Below are positions 47,085 through 55,820 of a stretch of DNA of 64,000 bases, piece by piece. Within the stretch, counting starts at the first letter, position 1. Each line of letters opens with the position of its first letter. The translations under genes and the position numbers were made by a program. Source of the DNA: Herbaspirillum sp. alder98 (GTDB taxonomy: Bacteria; Pseudomonadota; Gammaproteobacteria; Burkholderiales; Burkholderiaceae_D); NCBI RefSeq assembly GCF_020179755.1, contig NZ_JAIUCY010000003.1:372001-436000 (forward strand), given 5' to 3'. Under the pieces are notes generated by a model. That model was not told the origin of the DNA and did no database searches. It saw nothing but the letters and a program-made list of their open reading frames with translations.

Positions 47085-48452
47085 ATGCTAGACAATCTGA
47101 CCCAACGCCTCGCCAAAGTCGTCAAAACCATGCGCGGCGAGGCGCGCCTGACCGAGGCCAACACCGCCGAGATGCTGCGCGAAGTGCGCCTGGCGCTGCT
47201 CGAGGCCGACGTCGCCCTGCCGGCGGTGCGCGAATTCATTGCCAAGGTCAAGGAAAAGGCCCTGGGCGAGGACGTGATCGGTTCGCTCACGCCAGGCCAG
47301 GCGCTGGTGGGTGTGGTGCAGCGCGAGCTGGCCAGCCTGATGGGCGCCGATCTCGGCCCCGAGGCGTCGCAGCTCAATTTCGCCACGCAGCCGCCAGCGA
47401 TCATCCTGATGGCCGGCCTGCAGGGCGCCGGCAAGACCACCACCGTGGGCAAGCTGGCCAAGTACCTGCGCGAGAACACCAAGAAAAAAGTGCTGACGGT
47501 CTCGGCCGACGTCTATCGTCCGGCCGCCATCGGCCAGTTGCAGACGGTCACCGCCCAGGCCGGCGCCGACTTCTTCCCCAGCCAGCCGACCGACAAGCCG
47601 GTCGACATCGCCCTGGCCGCGCTGGATTACGCCAAGAAGCACCACCACGACGTGCTGATCGTCGATACCGCCGGCCGCCTGGGCATCGACCAGGCCATGA
47701 TGGACGAGATCCGCGCCGTGCACGGCGCCATCAAGCCGATCGAAACGCTGTTCGTGGTCGACGCCATGCTGGGCCAGGACGCCATCAACACCGCCCGCGC
47801 CTTCAGCGACGCCTTGCCGCTGACCGGTATCGTGCTGACCAAGCTCGACGGTGACTCGCGCGGCGGCGCGGCCTTATCGGTGCGCCATATCACCGGCAAG
47901 CCGATCAAGTTCGCCGGCGTGGCCGAGAAGCTCGACGGCCTGGAGGCGTTCGATCCGTCGCGCATGGCCAATCGTATCCTCGGCATGGGCGACATCCTGG
48001 CGCTGGTGGAAGAAGCGCGCAAAGGCGTCGACGTCGCGGCAGCGCAAGACCTGGCGCACAAGATCAAGGGCGGCGGCAAGTTCGACCTGAATGACTTCAA
48101 GGCACAGCTGTCGCAGATGAAGAAGATGGGCGGCCTGACCGGCTTGCTCGACAAGCTGCCCGCGCAGATGCAGGCCGCAGCCGGCAACGCCAACATGGAC
48201 CAGGCCGAAAAGCAGGTGCGCCGCATGGAAGGGATGATCAACTCGATGACCCCGGCCGAGCGCGCCAAGCCGGAGCTGATCAAGGCCGCCCGCAAGCGCC
48301 GCATCGCCACCGGCGCCGGCGTGCAGGTGCAGGAAGTCAACCGCATGCTGGCGCAGTTCGAGCAGATGCAGTCGATGATGAAGAAGCTCAAGGGCGGCGG
48401 CATGATGAAGATGATGCGCAACATGAAGGGCATGCTGCCGGGCATGCGCTGA
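47085..48452 (+). CDS. ffh: signal recognition particle protein Ffh
   Basis: A 455-residue GTPase that, with 4.5S RNA, targets nascent membrane proteins to FtsY. N domain (about 1-95), G domain with P-loop 'GLQGAGKTTTVGKLA' (about 107-120), 'DTAGRLGID' and 'TKLDGDSRGGAALS', and the Met-rich M domain at about 320-455 ('MMKKLKGGGMMKMM'). It is followed by a strong terminator. Confidence 0.98.
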   Translation: MLDNLTQRLAKVVKTMRGEARLTEANTAEMLREVRLALLEADVALPAVREFIAKVKEKALGEDVIGSLTPGQALVGVVQRELASLMGADLGPEASQLNFATQPPAIILMAGLQGAGKTTTVGKLAKYLRENTKKKVLTVSADVYRPAAIGQLQTVTAQAGADFFPSQPTDKPVDIALAALDYAKKHHHDVLIVDTAGRLGIDQAMMDEIRAVHGAIKPIETLFVVDAMLGQDAINTARAFSDALPLTGIVLTKLDGDSRGGAALSVRHITGKPIKFAGVAEKLDGLEAFDPSRMANRILGMGDILALVEEARKGVDVAAAQDLAHKIKGGGKFDLNDFKAQLSQMKKMGGLTGLLDKLPAQMQAAAGNANMDQAEKQVRRMEGMINSMTPAERAKPELIKAARKRRIATGAGVQVQEVNRMLAQFEQMQSMMKKLKGGGMMKMMRNMKGMLPGMR

Positions 48453-48477
48453 AAAAGGCGACATCCGGTCACCGATC

Positions 48478-48504
48478 AAGGGCTCCATCCGGAGCCCTTT
48501 TTTG
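48478..48504 (+). terminator. rho-independent terminator of ffh
   Basis: A 9-bp stem (48478-48486 with 48491-48499) with a 4-nt loop leading into TTTTTT. Confidence 0.92.
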
Positions 48505-48704
48505 TGCGCCGGCGGGGCCCCTTCGATCCGCCGCGATCCCTTTACCGGCGCGGCTTGACGCCGAATCGACCAGGCTCGTTGTTTCGCCGCAGTTTTACAC
48601 GGAAAAGCATTAGAAAATACTTGCGTGGCCGCGCAAACCGCACCACTATTAGCGATGCGTAATTGACGCATCCAACCTTCTTCCTTTGTCGAGGAGTCTT
48701 TCAG

Positions 48705-49178
48705 ATGGCCACAGCAAAAAAACCAGCAGCCGCAGTAAAGAAGCCAGCAGCAAAACCTGCCGCCAAACCGGCCGCAGCAGCCAAGAAACCCGCAGTCAAA
48801 GCAGCCCCGAAAGCCGCCGCAAAACCAGCCGCCAAGCCTGCTGCCAAGGTCGCCGCCAAGCCCGCAGCAAAGCCGGCCGCCAAGCCAGCCGCCGCCAAGA
48901 AGCCGGTCGCCAAGAAAGCCGCTGCACGCACCCCGAACGCCGCCTTCATGAAGCCACTGACACCGTCGGCCGCGCTGGGTGAAGTGGTTGGCGCCAAGCC
49001 GCTGCCGCGCACCGAGGTGACCAAGAAGGTGTGGGAATACATCAAGAAGCACAACCTGCAAAACCCCGAAAACAAGCGCAACATCGACGCCGATGACAAG
49101 CTCAAGGCGATCTTCGGTGGCAAGAAGCAGGTCACCATGTTCGAGATGACCAAGCTGATTTCGGCCCACCTGAGCTGA
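48705..49178 (+). CDS. SWIB/MDM2-domain protein with H1-like tail
   Basis: A 157-residue protein. Residues 1-78 are Lys/Ala/Pro-rich repeats like the H1-like protein at 36448. Residues about 80-157 are an SWIB domain ('FMKPLTPSAALGEVVGAKPLPRTEVTKKVWEYIKKHNLQNPENKRNIDADDKLKAIFGGKKQVTMFEMTKLISAHL' in outline: P-L-x-R, W-x-Y-I, D-x-K-L). The fusion is known from Chlamydia and betaproteobacteria; a chromatin-like role is suggested but unproven. The ATG at 48705 has GAGGAG 8 bp upstream. Confidence 0.9.
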   Translation: MATAKKPAAAVKKPAAKPAAKPAAAAKKPAVKAAPKAAAKPAAKPAAKVAAKPAAKPAAKPAAAKKPVAKKAAARTPNAAFMKPLTPSAALGEVVGAKPLPRTEVTKKVWEYIKKHNLQNPENKRNIDADDKLKAIFGGKKQVTMFEMTKLISAHLS

Positions 49179-49209
49179 TTGGCACGCGCACCGTTTGCAG
49201 GTGCCCTGC

Positions 49210-49248
49210 AAACAAAAACGCCCGCATCGGTTGCGGGCGTTTTTGTTT
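49210..49248. terminator. rho-independent terminator after the SWIB gene
   Basis: A perfect 17-bp stem (49210-49226 with 49232-49248) with a 5-nt loop; A and T runs on both sides make it usable in either direction. Confidence 0.94.
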
Positions 49249-49400
49249 CTGGCGCGCCTAGGCGCTTTCCGGCAGGCGTCACTCCTGTTGTCCGACCCGG
49301 CATCGGGCGCTTTTCCGATAGCGCCCTCGGTGTTGCATCGTTAGCATCTCTTCTTAACATCCGCCATGACCGTCACCAAAAAGAAGAGAAAGGAATGACC

Positions 49401-49829
49401 ATGCAAAACCGACAATCCCCACCATCGCAGCTTCCCGTTCGCCATCGTCTGGCCCGATCGGCCTGCGCCCTGATCCTCGGCGTGACCGCCCTGGCCGCCA
49501 CGTCGCACGTCATGGCAGCCGGCCCCAAATCGGGCGGCGATGACGCCACCTACAAAAAGGAGCGCGCTGCCTGTATGGATGGCACCTCCAACCAGGACCG
49601 CGCCACCTGCCTACGCGAAGCCGGCGCCGCCCGCTATGAGGCAGGCCGTGGCCAGCTAAGCAATCCGGGCGAGGCGCAATTGCAGCAAAACGCCCAGCGC
49701 CGCTGCGAGGGCTTGCCACAGGCGCAGCGCTCGGACTGCGAGGCACGAATGAACGGCGCCGGGGTTTCTGACGGCAGTGCCCGCGATGGCGGCATCTATC
49801 GTGAAACCCGGACCATCACCACCAACTAA
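49401..49829 (+). CDS. exported cysteine-containing protein, unknown
   Basis: About 142 residues. A signal peptide (about 1-38, cleavage near 'HVMAA') is followed by a small acidic/basic mature part. Four Cys occur as two pairs: 'AACMDGTSNQDRATCLREAG' and 'RRCEGLPQAQRSDCEARM', about 10 residues apart within each pair, suggesting two disulfide hairpins. The ATG at 49401 has AAAGGA 6 bp upstream; ATG 49395 is the alternative. No function recognised. Confidence 0.8.
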   Translation: MQNRQSPPSQLPVRHRLARSACALILGVTALAATSHVMAAGPKSGGDDATYKKERAACMDGTSNQDRATCLREAGAARYEAGRGQLSNPGEAQLQQNAQRRCEGLPQAQRSDCEARMNGAGVSDGSARDGGIYRETRTITTN

Positions 49830-49850
49830 ATAAATCCGGCAGCAGATTGA

Positions 49851-49885
49851 AAAAAGGCGGAGCCCGCAAGGGACTCCGCCTTTTT
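49851..49885. terminator. bidirectional terminator between 49401 gene and proS
   Basis: A perfect 12-bp stem (49851-49862 with 49874-49885) and an inner 3-bp stem; A and T runs on both sides. Confidence 0.92.
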
Positions 49886-49908
49886 CATGCCCGCCACCGA
49901 TCAATCGA

Positions 49909-51636
49909 TCAGTCGGCCAGCTTGCCCTGGATGAAGGCCAGCGCCTCGGCCAGCGGCACCTGGGTGGCAGCAGCATCACGCCGGCCCTGGTATTCGATGT
50001 TGCCATCCTTGAGTCCACGGTCGCCGATCACGATCCGATGCGGCACGCCGATCAGTTCCCAGTCGGCGAACATGGCGCCCGGGCGTTCGCCGCGGTCGTC
50101 CAGCATGACATCCACACCAGCCTCGACCAGTTGCGCGTAGAGCTTGTCGATCTCGGTCTTGACCGCTTCGCTGCGGTCGTAGCCCATCGGGCACAGTACC
50201 ACCTGGAACGGTGCGATCGACGTCGGCCAGATGATGCCGCGCTCGTCGAAGTTCTGTTCGATGGCGGCCCCCAGGATACGGGTGACGCCGATGCCGTAGC
50301 ACCCCATCACCAGCGGTTGCGGCTTGCCGGCTTCATCCAGGTAGGTCGCCTTCATCGCTTCGGAATAGGTGGTTCCGAGCTGGAACACGTGACCCACCTC
50401 GATACCACGCTGGATCGACAGGACGCCTTTGCCGTCGGGCGAGGCATCGCCTTCGACCACATTGCGGATATCGGCCACCAGCGGCTCGGGCAGGTCACGG
50501 CCCCAGTTCACGCCGGTGTAGTGGAAGTCGCTTTCGTTGGCGCCGCAGACGAAGTCGGCCATATTGGCCACGGTGCGGTCGGCCACCAGCTTGACTGGCT
50601 TCTGGGTGCCGATCGGGCCCAGGTAGCCCGGCGGCGTGCCGAACCATTCGACGATCTCGGCTTCGTTGGCAAAGCGGTAGCCGGCCAGGCCGGGCAGCTT
50701 GCTGGCCTTGACCTCGTTGAGTTCATGGTCGCCGCGCAGCAGCAGGAGCCAGATTTCCTTCTTGGCCGGGTCTTCGTTGTCCACCGCCAGCACGATCGAC
50801 TTGACGGTGCGCGCCAACGGCAAGCCCAGCAATTCGGCCACTGCCTCGCACTTGGCTCGGCCGGGAGTGGCCGTCTTCTTCAGCTCTTCACCAGCTGCAC
50901 CGCGCGCCACGTCGACCGGCAATGCCTCGGCCGCTTCCATGTTGGCCGCATAATCGGAACTCGGACAGTACACCAGCGCATCTTCGCCAGTGGCAGCGAT
51001 CACGTGGAATTCGTGCGAGCCAGAGCCGCCGATGGCGCCGTTGTCCGCCGCCACCGCCCGGAATTGCAGGCCGAAGCGCGTGAAGATGCGCACGTAGGCG
51101 TCGTACATGGCCTGGTAGGACTTCTTCAGGCCATCGATGTCGCGATCGAAGGAATAGGCATCCTTCATCGTGAATTCACGGCCACGCATCAGCCCGAAAC
51201 GGGGACGGCGCTCATCGCGGAACTTGGTCTGGATGTGATAGAAGTTCACCGGCAGCTGCTTGTAGCTGCGCAGCTCGGTGCGCGCCACGTCCGTGACCAC
51301 TTCCTCGGAGGTAGGCTGGATGGCGAAGTCGCGGCCATGGCGATCTTTCACGCGCATCAGTTCGGCGCCCATCTTGTTCCAGCGACCGGTCTCCTGCCAC
51401 AGCTCGGCCGGCTGCACCACCGGCATCAGCAGCTCGACGGCGCCGGCGCGGTTCATCTCTTCGCGCACGATGGCCTCGACCTTGCGGATCACACGCAATC
51501 CCATCGGCATGTAGGTGTAGATACCGGCGCCCAGACGCTTGATCATGCCGGCCCGCATCATCAGTTTGTGACTGACGATTTCAGCGTCGGAAGGAGCTTC
51601 TTTCAGGGTGGAAATAAAAAAACGTGAGGCGCGCAT
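49909..51636 (-). CDS. proS: proline--tRNA ligase
   Basis: A 575-residue class II synthetase of the bacterial type. Motif 1 region '[30 protein letters not shown]', motif 2 '[25 protein letters not shown]' and motif 3 '[17 protein letters not shown]' are present. The editing INS domain lies between motifs 2 and 3 (about 225-400). It is divergent from rppH. Confidence 0.97.
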   Translation of the reverse strand: MRASRFFISTLKEAPSDAEIVSHKLMMRAGMIKRLGAGIYTYMPMGLRVIRKVEAIVREEMNRAGAVELLMPVVQPAELWQETGRWNKMGAELMRVKDRHGRDFAIQPTSEEVVTDVARTELRSYKQLPVNFYHIQTKFRDERRPRFGLMRGREFTMKDAYSFDRDIDGLKKSYQAMYDAYVRIFTRFGLQFRAVAADNGAIGGSGSHEFHVIAATGEDALVYCPSSDYAANMEAAEALPVDVARGAAGEELKKTATPGRAKCEAVAELLGLPLARTVKSIVLAVDNEDPAKKEIWLLLLRGDHELNEVKASKLPGLAGYRFANEAEIVEWFGTPPGYLGPIGTQKPVKLVADRTVANMADFVCGANESDFHYTGVNWGRDLPEPLVADIRNVVEGDASPDGKGVLSIQRGIEVGHVFQLGTTYSEAMKATYLDEAGKPQPLVMGCYGIGVTRILGAAIEQNFDERGIIWPTSIAPFQVVLCPMGYDRSEAVKTEIDKLYAQLVEAGVDVMLDDRGERPGAMFADWELIGVPHRIVIGDRGLKDGNIEYQGRRDAAATQVPLAEALAFIQGKLAD

Positions 51637-51667
51637 GACGGTCGGTTCTTTTTAAAAAGAGGAGAGT

Positions 51668-51673
51668 TATAAT
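51668..51673 (+). promoter_or_regulatory. TATAAT -10 element in the proS-rppH gap
   Basis: A perfect TATAAT on the plus strand, 201 bp upstream of the rppH ATG, with only a T-rich -35 candidate. It would give rppH a long leader. Confidence 0.3.
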
Positions 51674-51873
51674 CGATGTAATTTTAAAGGATTAGCTGGC
51701 TGATGCGCCCACTCTTTGCAGAATCGCCCCTTGTTTCCACGCTTCACGCCAATCCGGGGAGTTGCCCCTGACGGTGCGTTTGCGTGGTGTTTTCGCGTGG
51801 TTGTCGCGTGCGCGAGGTGCTGTCCGAGTCCGTTGAGAGGGTCGTCCAGCCGCAGAAAGTTTTGAGGTACACC

Positions 51874-52446
51874 ATGCTGGATCGAGAAGGCTTTCGCCCG
51901 AACGTCGGCATCATTCTGCTTAATGGCCAGAACGAAGTCTGGTGGGGCAAACGCGTGCGCGAGCATTCCTGGCAGTTTCCGCAGGGAGGCATCAAGCATG
52001 GAGAAACCCCTGAACAGGCGATGTTTCGCGAGCTCGAAGAAGAAATCGGCCTGCGTGCCGAGCACGTCAAGATCGTCGGTCGCACGCGCGACTGGTTGCG
52101 CTATGAGGTTCCCGATCACTTCATCAAGCGCGAAGTGCGGGGGCATTATCGGGGCCAGAAACAGATCTGGTTCCTGCTGCGCATGGTCGGTCGCGACTGC
52201 GACGTCAACCTGCGCGGTACCGCTCATCCCGAATTCGACGCCTGGCGCTGGCATGACTATTGGGTGCCGCTCGACGTGGTCATCGAATTCAAGCGCGAAG
52301 TCTACCAGCAGGCCCTGCAGGAACTGTCACGTTTCCTGGCGCGCCCCGCGCATGGCCAACGCCGTGTCGACGCGGCTGGCCAGTCGTCCCCGAAGCCTAA
52401 TCCAACCGCGCTGCCGCCTACGGCCGACGCTTCCGAAAGCAAGTGA
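51874..52446 (+). CDS. rppH: RNA 5'-pyrophosphohydrolase
   Basis: A 190-residue Nudix hydrolase that removes pyrophosphate from mRNA 5' ends and so starts decay. The start '[17 protein letters not shown]' is the family N-terminus, with GAGG 7 bp before the ATG. The Nudix box runs from about residue 38 (GGIKHGE...) to 60 (...RELEEEIGL). The C-terminal 30 residues are an extra Pro/Ser-rich tail. The CNP1-like gene follows 5 bp later. Confidence 0.96.
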   Translation: MLDREGFRPNVGIILLNGQNEVWWGKRVREHSWQFPQGGIKHGETPEQAMFRELEEEIGLRAEHVKIVGRTRDWLRYEVPDHFIKREVRGHYRGQKQIWFLLRMVGRDCDVNLRGTAHPEFDAWRWHDYWVPLDVVIEFKREVYQQALQELSRFLARPAHGQRRVDAAGQSSPKPNPTALPPTADASESK

Positions 52447-52451
52447 TATCC

Positions 52452-53018
52452 ATGCCATCGTTCCAGCTGAACCCTTCCCGTCCGGGCGTCATGCGCCGCG
52501 CCGCACTGCTGTTTTCGCTGACGCTGGCCTGCGGCAGCACGCTGGCGCAGAACGCCTTCGATGAAGAGTTCGATGACCAGGAAAAACCCTGGCAAGAAAT
52601 CGCCCTGCAACTGCCGGCCGCGCCGCAAGAGCAGAACCTGGCCGAGTTCTACCTGAGCCCCACCGCCACCATGAAGGCCTTCGTCGACCTGAAGTCGGTC
52701 TCGATCGGCAGTGACAACGTGGTGCGCTACACCGTCGTCACCAAGACCCAGGGCGGCGCCGTCAACATCGTGTATGAAGGCATGCGCTGCGAAACCTGGG
52801 AAAAGAAGAGCTATGCCTTCGGCCACCCGGACGGAAAATGGTCGCGCTCGCGCCGTGACCAATGGCAGCCGATCAAGGATGTGGGCGGCAATCGCATCGA
52901 TGCCGCGCTGTTCCGCGATTACCTCTGCGAAGGCAAGCTGGTGGCCGACAACGGCAACCTGCGCACGATTGTCGGCCGCCTGAAGAGCCAGAACCCGATC
53001 GACCCGGTACGGCGCTGA
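52452..53018 (+). CDS. CNP1-like family exported protein
   Basis: About 188 residues. A signal peptide with a long N-region (hydrophobic core at about 16-30, cleavage near 'STLAQ'). The mature part 'FDDQEKPWQEIALQLPAAP...YLSPTATMKAFVDLKSVSIGSDNVVRYTVV' matches the CNP1-like family of betaproteobacteria, with two Cys ('GMRCETWEKK', 'DYLCEGKL'). Function unknown. A GTG at 52443 and an ATG at 52491 are alternative starts. The rppH-CNP1 order is common in Burkholderiales. Confidence 0.85.
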   Translation: MPSFQLNPSRPGVMRRAALLFSLTLACGSTLAQNAFDEEFDDQEKPWQEIALQLPAAPQEQNLAEFYLSPTATMKAFVDLKSVSIGSDNVVRYTVVTKTQGGAVNIVYEGMRCETWEKKSYAFGHPDGKWSRSRRDQWQPIKDVGGNRIDAALFRDYLCEGKLVADNGNLRTIVGRLKSQNPIDPVRR

Positions 53019-53029
53019 CCAACTGCGGT

Positions 53030-53740
53030 TCAAACCGCTGCAGGATCGTCAAGCTGGCGCAGCCACGCCGCCAGCGCCGTGCGCGCCGCGCTGCTCAGGC
53101 GCTCGCCCCAGCTTGCCGCATCCTGGCGCAGAACCCGGGGATCGATCCCCGCCTGCGCCAGCTCACTCGCATGGCCCACCAGCCATCGCTCCAGCTTGTC
53201 CCCCTCGGCCTCCAGGTGAAACTGCAGCCCCAGCACATTGCGCCCGACGGCGAATGCCTGGTTGGCACAGGCTGCCGTGCCAGCCAACCGCGTCGCCCCC
53301 TCGGGAATGTCGAATTGATCGCCGTGCCAGTGCAGCACCGGCGTCTCGCCTAGCGAAGACAGCACCGATTCCTGGCCGGCCGGCGTCAGGTCCAGGGCCG
53401 AGAATCCGATTTCCTTGGCTGGCATGGCATAGACCCTGGCGCCCAGCGCGCTGGCGATCAACTGCGCCCCCAGGCATATGCCCAGCAACGGACGACCTGC
53501 CGCCAGGCGCCCGGCAATCACCGCCATCTCGCGCTCGAGGAAGGGATAGATCTTCTGATCGCCCACGCCGACAGGACCGCCCAGCACGATCAGCAGATCA
53601 GCCCGCTGCAGGGCGTCACCAGAAAGATCGTCGAGCGCCGGATCGAGGTAGCGCAATGCGTAACCGTGTTCGGCCAGGACCGCATCAAAGGTACCGACAT
53701 CCTCGAAATGGATATGACGCAAGGCAATGGCTGTTTTCAT
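53030..53740 (-). CDS. class I glutamine amidotransferase-like protein
   Basis: A 236-residue GATase1-fold protein with a full triad: Cys89 in GICLGAQ, His175 and Glu177 in 'LGLQFHLE'. It resembles GuaA-like free-standing amidotransferases or γ-glutamyl hydrolases. It is 30 bp downstream of the reductase gene and third in the oxygenase operon. It might supply ammonia or trim glutamyl groups for a product of that operon; this is inference. ATG 53740 has AGGGA upstream. Confidence 0.85.
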   Translation of the reverse strand: MKTAIALRHIHFEDVGTFDAVLAEHGYALRYLDPALDDLSGDALQRADLLIVLGGPVGVGDQKIYPFLEREMAVIAGRLAAGRPLLGICLGAQLIASALGARVYAMPAKEIGFSALDLTPAGQESVLSSLGETPVLHWHGDQFDIPEGATRLAGTAACANQAFAVGRNVLGLQFHLEAEGDKLERWLVGHASELAQAGIDPRVLRQDAASWGERLSSAARTALAAWLRQLDDPAAV

Positions 53741-53770
53741 CAATAGTCCCTGGAAAATGAAAATTGTTTT

Positions 53771-54829
53771 CTATTCTGGCTGATTCAGATGGAGTTCGAC
53801 TTCCCCCGCCAGCGGGAAAGTGCAACATGCCAGCACATGGCCGCTGCGCCGGTCCTTCTCGGTAAGACAGAAGTCCGGTTCGAAGCGGCATTGCCCGCCC
53901 GCTATCCTGATCCGGCAACAACCGCAAATCCCCGAGCGGCATTGGCTGCGCACCGATATGTTAGCCGACGCCAGCATATCGAGAAGGCTGTTGCCGGGCG
54001 CCATCTCGAGCACCTGGTCGCCACCGACGATACGCAGCCGTACCGGCGGGCGCTGCCCCTGAGCTTCCGACGGCGCCGCAAGCGCGGGTACCGCCGGTGG
54101 CGTGAAGGCTTCGACCAGAAGCGGCAAGTCCGGCCAGCGCCGGCCGAGCTGCTCTCGACATGCCTGGGCAAAGGCATGGCTGCCGCAGATCACGGCGACC
54201 TGCGGTCGGCCCAGCACATCGAGCGCAGCAGCATCGGGGCGCCCCGAAGAAAAGTGCTCGCTCGCGCGCACCACTTCACGCGTGACAAACACGCGCAGCG
54301 TGAACCACCTACTGGTGAGGTCCAATGCCAGCAGTTCATGCAGGAACGCAATGTCGGAAACCCGGCGCGTGCACAGCATCAGCACCACCTCGGGAACCGC
54401 GATGCCCTGGCGTTCACGCGCCGCCAGCTCCCGGATCAGGGCAATCGGCAGCGTGATGCCGATGCCGCCGGCGATCATGGCGACACGCTCATGGCCCATC
54501 ACCGATTCGACGCTGACGTCGCCTGCCGCATATTGCAGCGCGACGCTTGAGCCCTCCCGGACCACGCAGTGCATATGATCCGAGACGCTGTGCCGGCCAG
54601 ATCGCTTGACGGCAATCTCGAACAGATCCGGCGCATCCTTGCGGGTCACCGAATAAAGACGCGACTGCAACGCCCCGACCGCATCGGGACAAGCGATGGC
54701 CACATGGCCGCCCGGCCGCACCGATGCCATCAGCGCCTCGGGGGCATTGTGCATGCGCAGGGTGAATACCCTGATATCGCCGGCCTCTTGCCTGACGCTT
54801 TCGCAGCGCGCCACGGGGACGGCGCTCAT
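53771..54829 (-). CDS. flavin/2Fe-2S oxidoreductase (PDR type)
   Basis: A 352-residue electron-transfer protein. N-terminal FAD/FMN domain with 'SRLYSVTRKD' (RxYS), NAD(P)-binding domain with 'MIAGGIGITLPIALIREL', and a C-terminal plant-type 2Fe-2S domain with C297, C302, C305 and C335. It is built like vanillate demethylase or phthalate dioxygenase reductases. It overlaps the oxygenase gene by 4 bp (ATGA), so it is the probable electron donor for it. Confidence 0.92.
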   Translation of the reverse strand: MSAVPVARCESVRQEAGDIRVFTLRMHNAPEALMASVRPGGHVAIACPDAVGALQSRLYSVTRKDAPDLFEIAVKRSGRHSVSDHMHCVVREGSSVALQYAAGDVSVESVMGHERVAMIAGGIGITLPIALIRELAARERQGIAVPEVVLMLCTRRVSDIAFLHELLALDLTSRWFTLRVFVTREVVRASEHFSSGRPDAAALDVLGRPQVAVICGSHAFAQACREQLGRRWPDLPLLVEAFTPPAVPALAAPSEAQGQRPPVRLRIVGGDQVLEMAPGNSLLDMLASANISVRSQCRSGICGCCRIRIAGGQCRFEPDFCLTEKDRRSGHVLACCTFPLAGEVELHLNQPE

Positions 54830-55788
54830 AGGCCGACCTGCCTGGCTGAGGCGGTATCAGACATCGAATTCAAGTCGATTTCAGGGCCGCGAAGACCGAT
54901 GCGCTCGATCAGGTTTTCCACCGACGCGGTATAGATGGCGACCGTATCGCCGACGCCGATGTCTTCGATGATCTCGCGCGCATGCGGAAACTTGAGCATC
55001 GAGAATACCGTCGACCACGCTCCCATTTCGGGGTCGGCGAACATGCCCACCGTCTTCAGGATGATCGATCTGAAGTAAGCTCGCTCCGATTGACTCATGT
55101 CGCCCACCAAGGTGGCCGCGGCGCCGCTGAACACGCTCGAATGGCTCCATTCGTCGGCCGCATGGGTCTTCGTGACCTCGTGACATATAGCCTGGATCGC
55201 CCCATCCTCGGCCATCGTCTTCAGGTAGTCCGTGATCAGCGTCTCGCTGGCACAGGCAATGGCGAAGCGGGTCAGCCTGCGCTGCCACTGCGCGTTGCAG
55301 CCGGCCAGCAACTGTGCGCGCCAGCGGACCAGGTTGAAGTCGGCGAAGTCCAGCGGCGCGATGCCGCGCATGTCATAGATATAGTTGCACGCCTTGATCG
55401 ACATGCGGGTATGCAAGGCTTCATCCAGCAGCGCCTCCGACATCACATCCTGCAGCAGCGCGCCATTGGCCCCGGGCGGCGGTGTCTTGATGATGTCTTC
55501 GCAGGCGGGGGTGACGACATCGCATTCGATGTAAATGGTCTTGAGATTGTAGATCGCCCAGCCATAAGACAGGCATCGGCTGCGCAGCGCTGCGGGTGCT
55601 TCGGTCCACGCTTGATGGTGTCGAAACGGCAGCAGGGAACAACTGAAATCCTGGCGGGAGGGATCGAATGCCAGGCGCTGGTAGTCGGGCAGTTCCTGGT
55701 TGACTGCAGCGCGGCTGCGCCAAAGTACCGACAGCTTCTTCAGCATGACGGCGACTTCATCGTCGCCTGATGCGGCCAGATCTTCCAT
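54826..55788 (-). CDS. AurF-type di-iron oxygenase
   Basis: A 320-residue helical protein. All seven AurF iron ligands have counterparts at constant offset: E88 (E101), E123 and H126 (E136, H139), E182 (E196), and H209, E213, H216 (H223, E227, H230). AurF-type enzymes oxidise amines to hydroxylamines and nitro groups (AurF, CmlI) or make N-N precursors in diazeniumdiolate pathways. The substrate is not deducible; no NRPS or PKS is present. AAGGAG precedes the ATG. It lies 32 bp after yggS and is coupled to the reductase gene. Confidence 0.85.
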   Translation of the reverse strand: MEDLAASGDDEVAVMLKKLSVLWRSRAAVNQELPDYQRLAFDPSRQDFSCSLLPFRHHQAWTEAPAALRSRCLSYGWAIYNLKTIYIECDVVTPACEDIIKTPPPGANGALLQDVMSEALLDEALHTRMSIKACNYIYDMRGIAPLDFADFNLVRWRAQLLAGCNAQWQRRLTRFAIACASETLITDYLKTMAEDGAIQAICHEVTKTHAADEWSHSSVFSGAAATLVGDMSQSERAYFRSIILKTVGMFADPEMGAWSTVFSMLKFPHAREIIEDIGVGDTVAIYTASVENLIERIGLRGPEIDLNSMSDTASARQVGL

Positions 55789-55820
55789 CTCGACTCTCCT
55801 TGCGGTGGTGCCGCGTTCTG

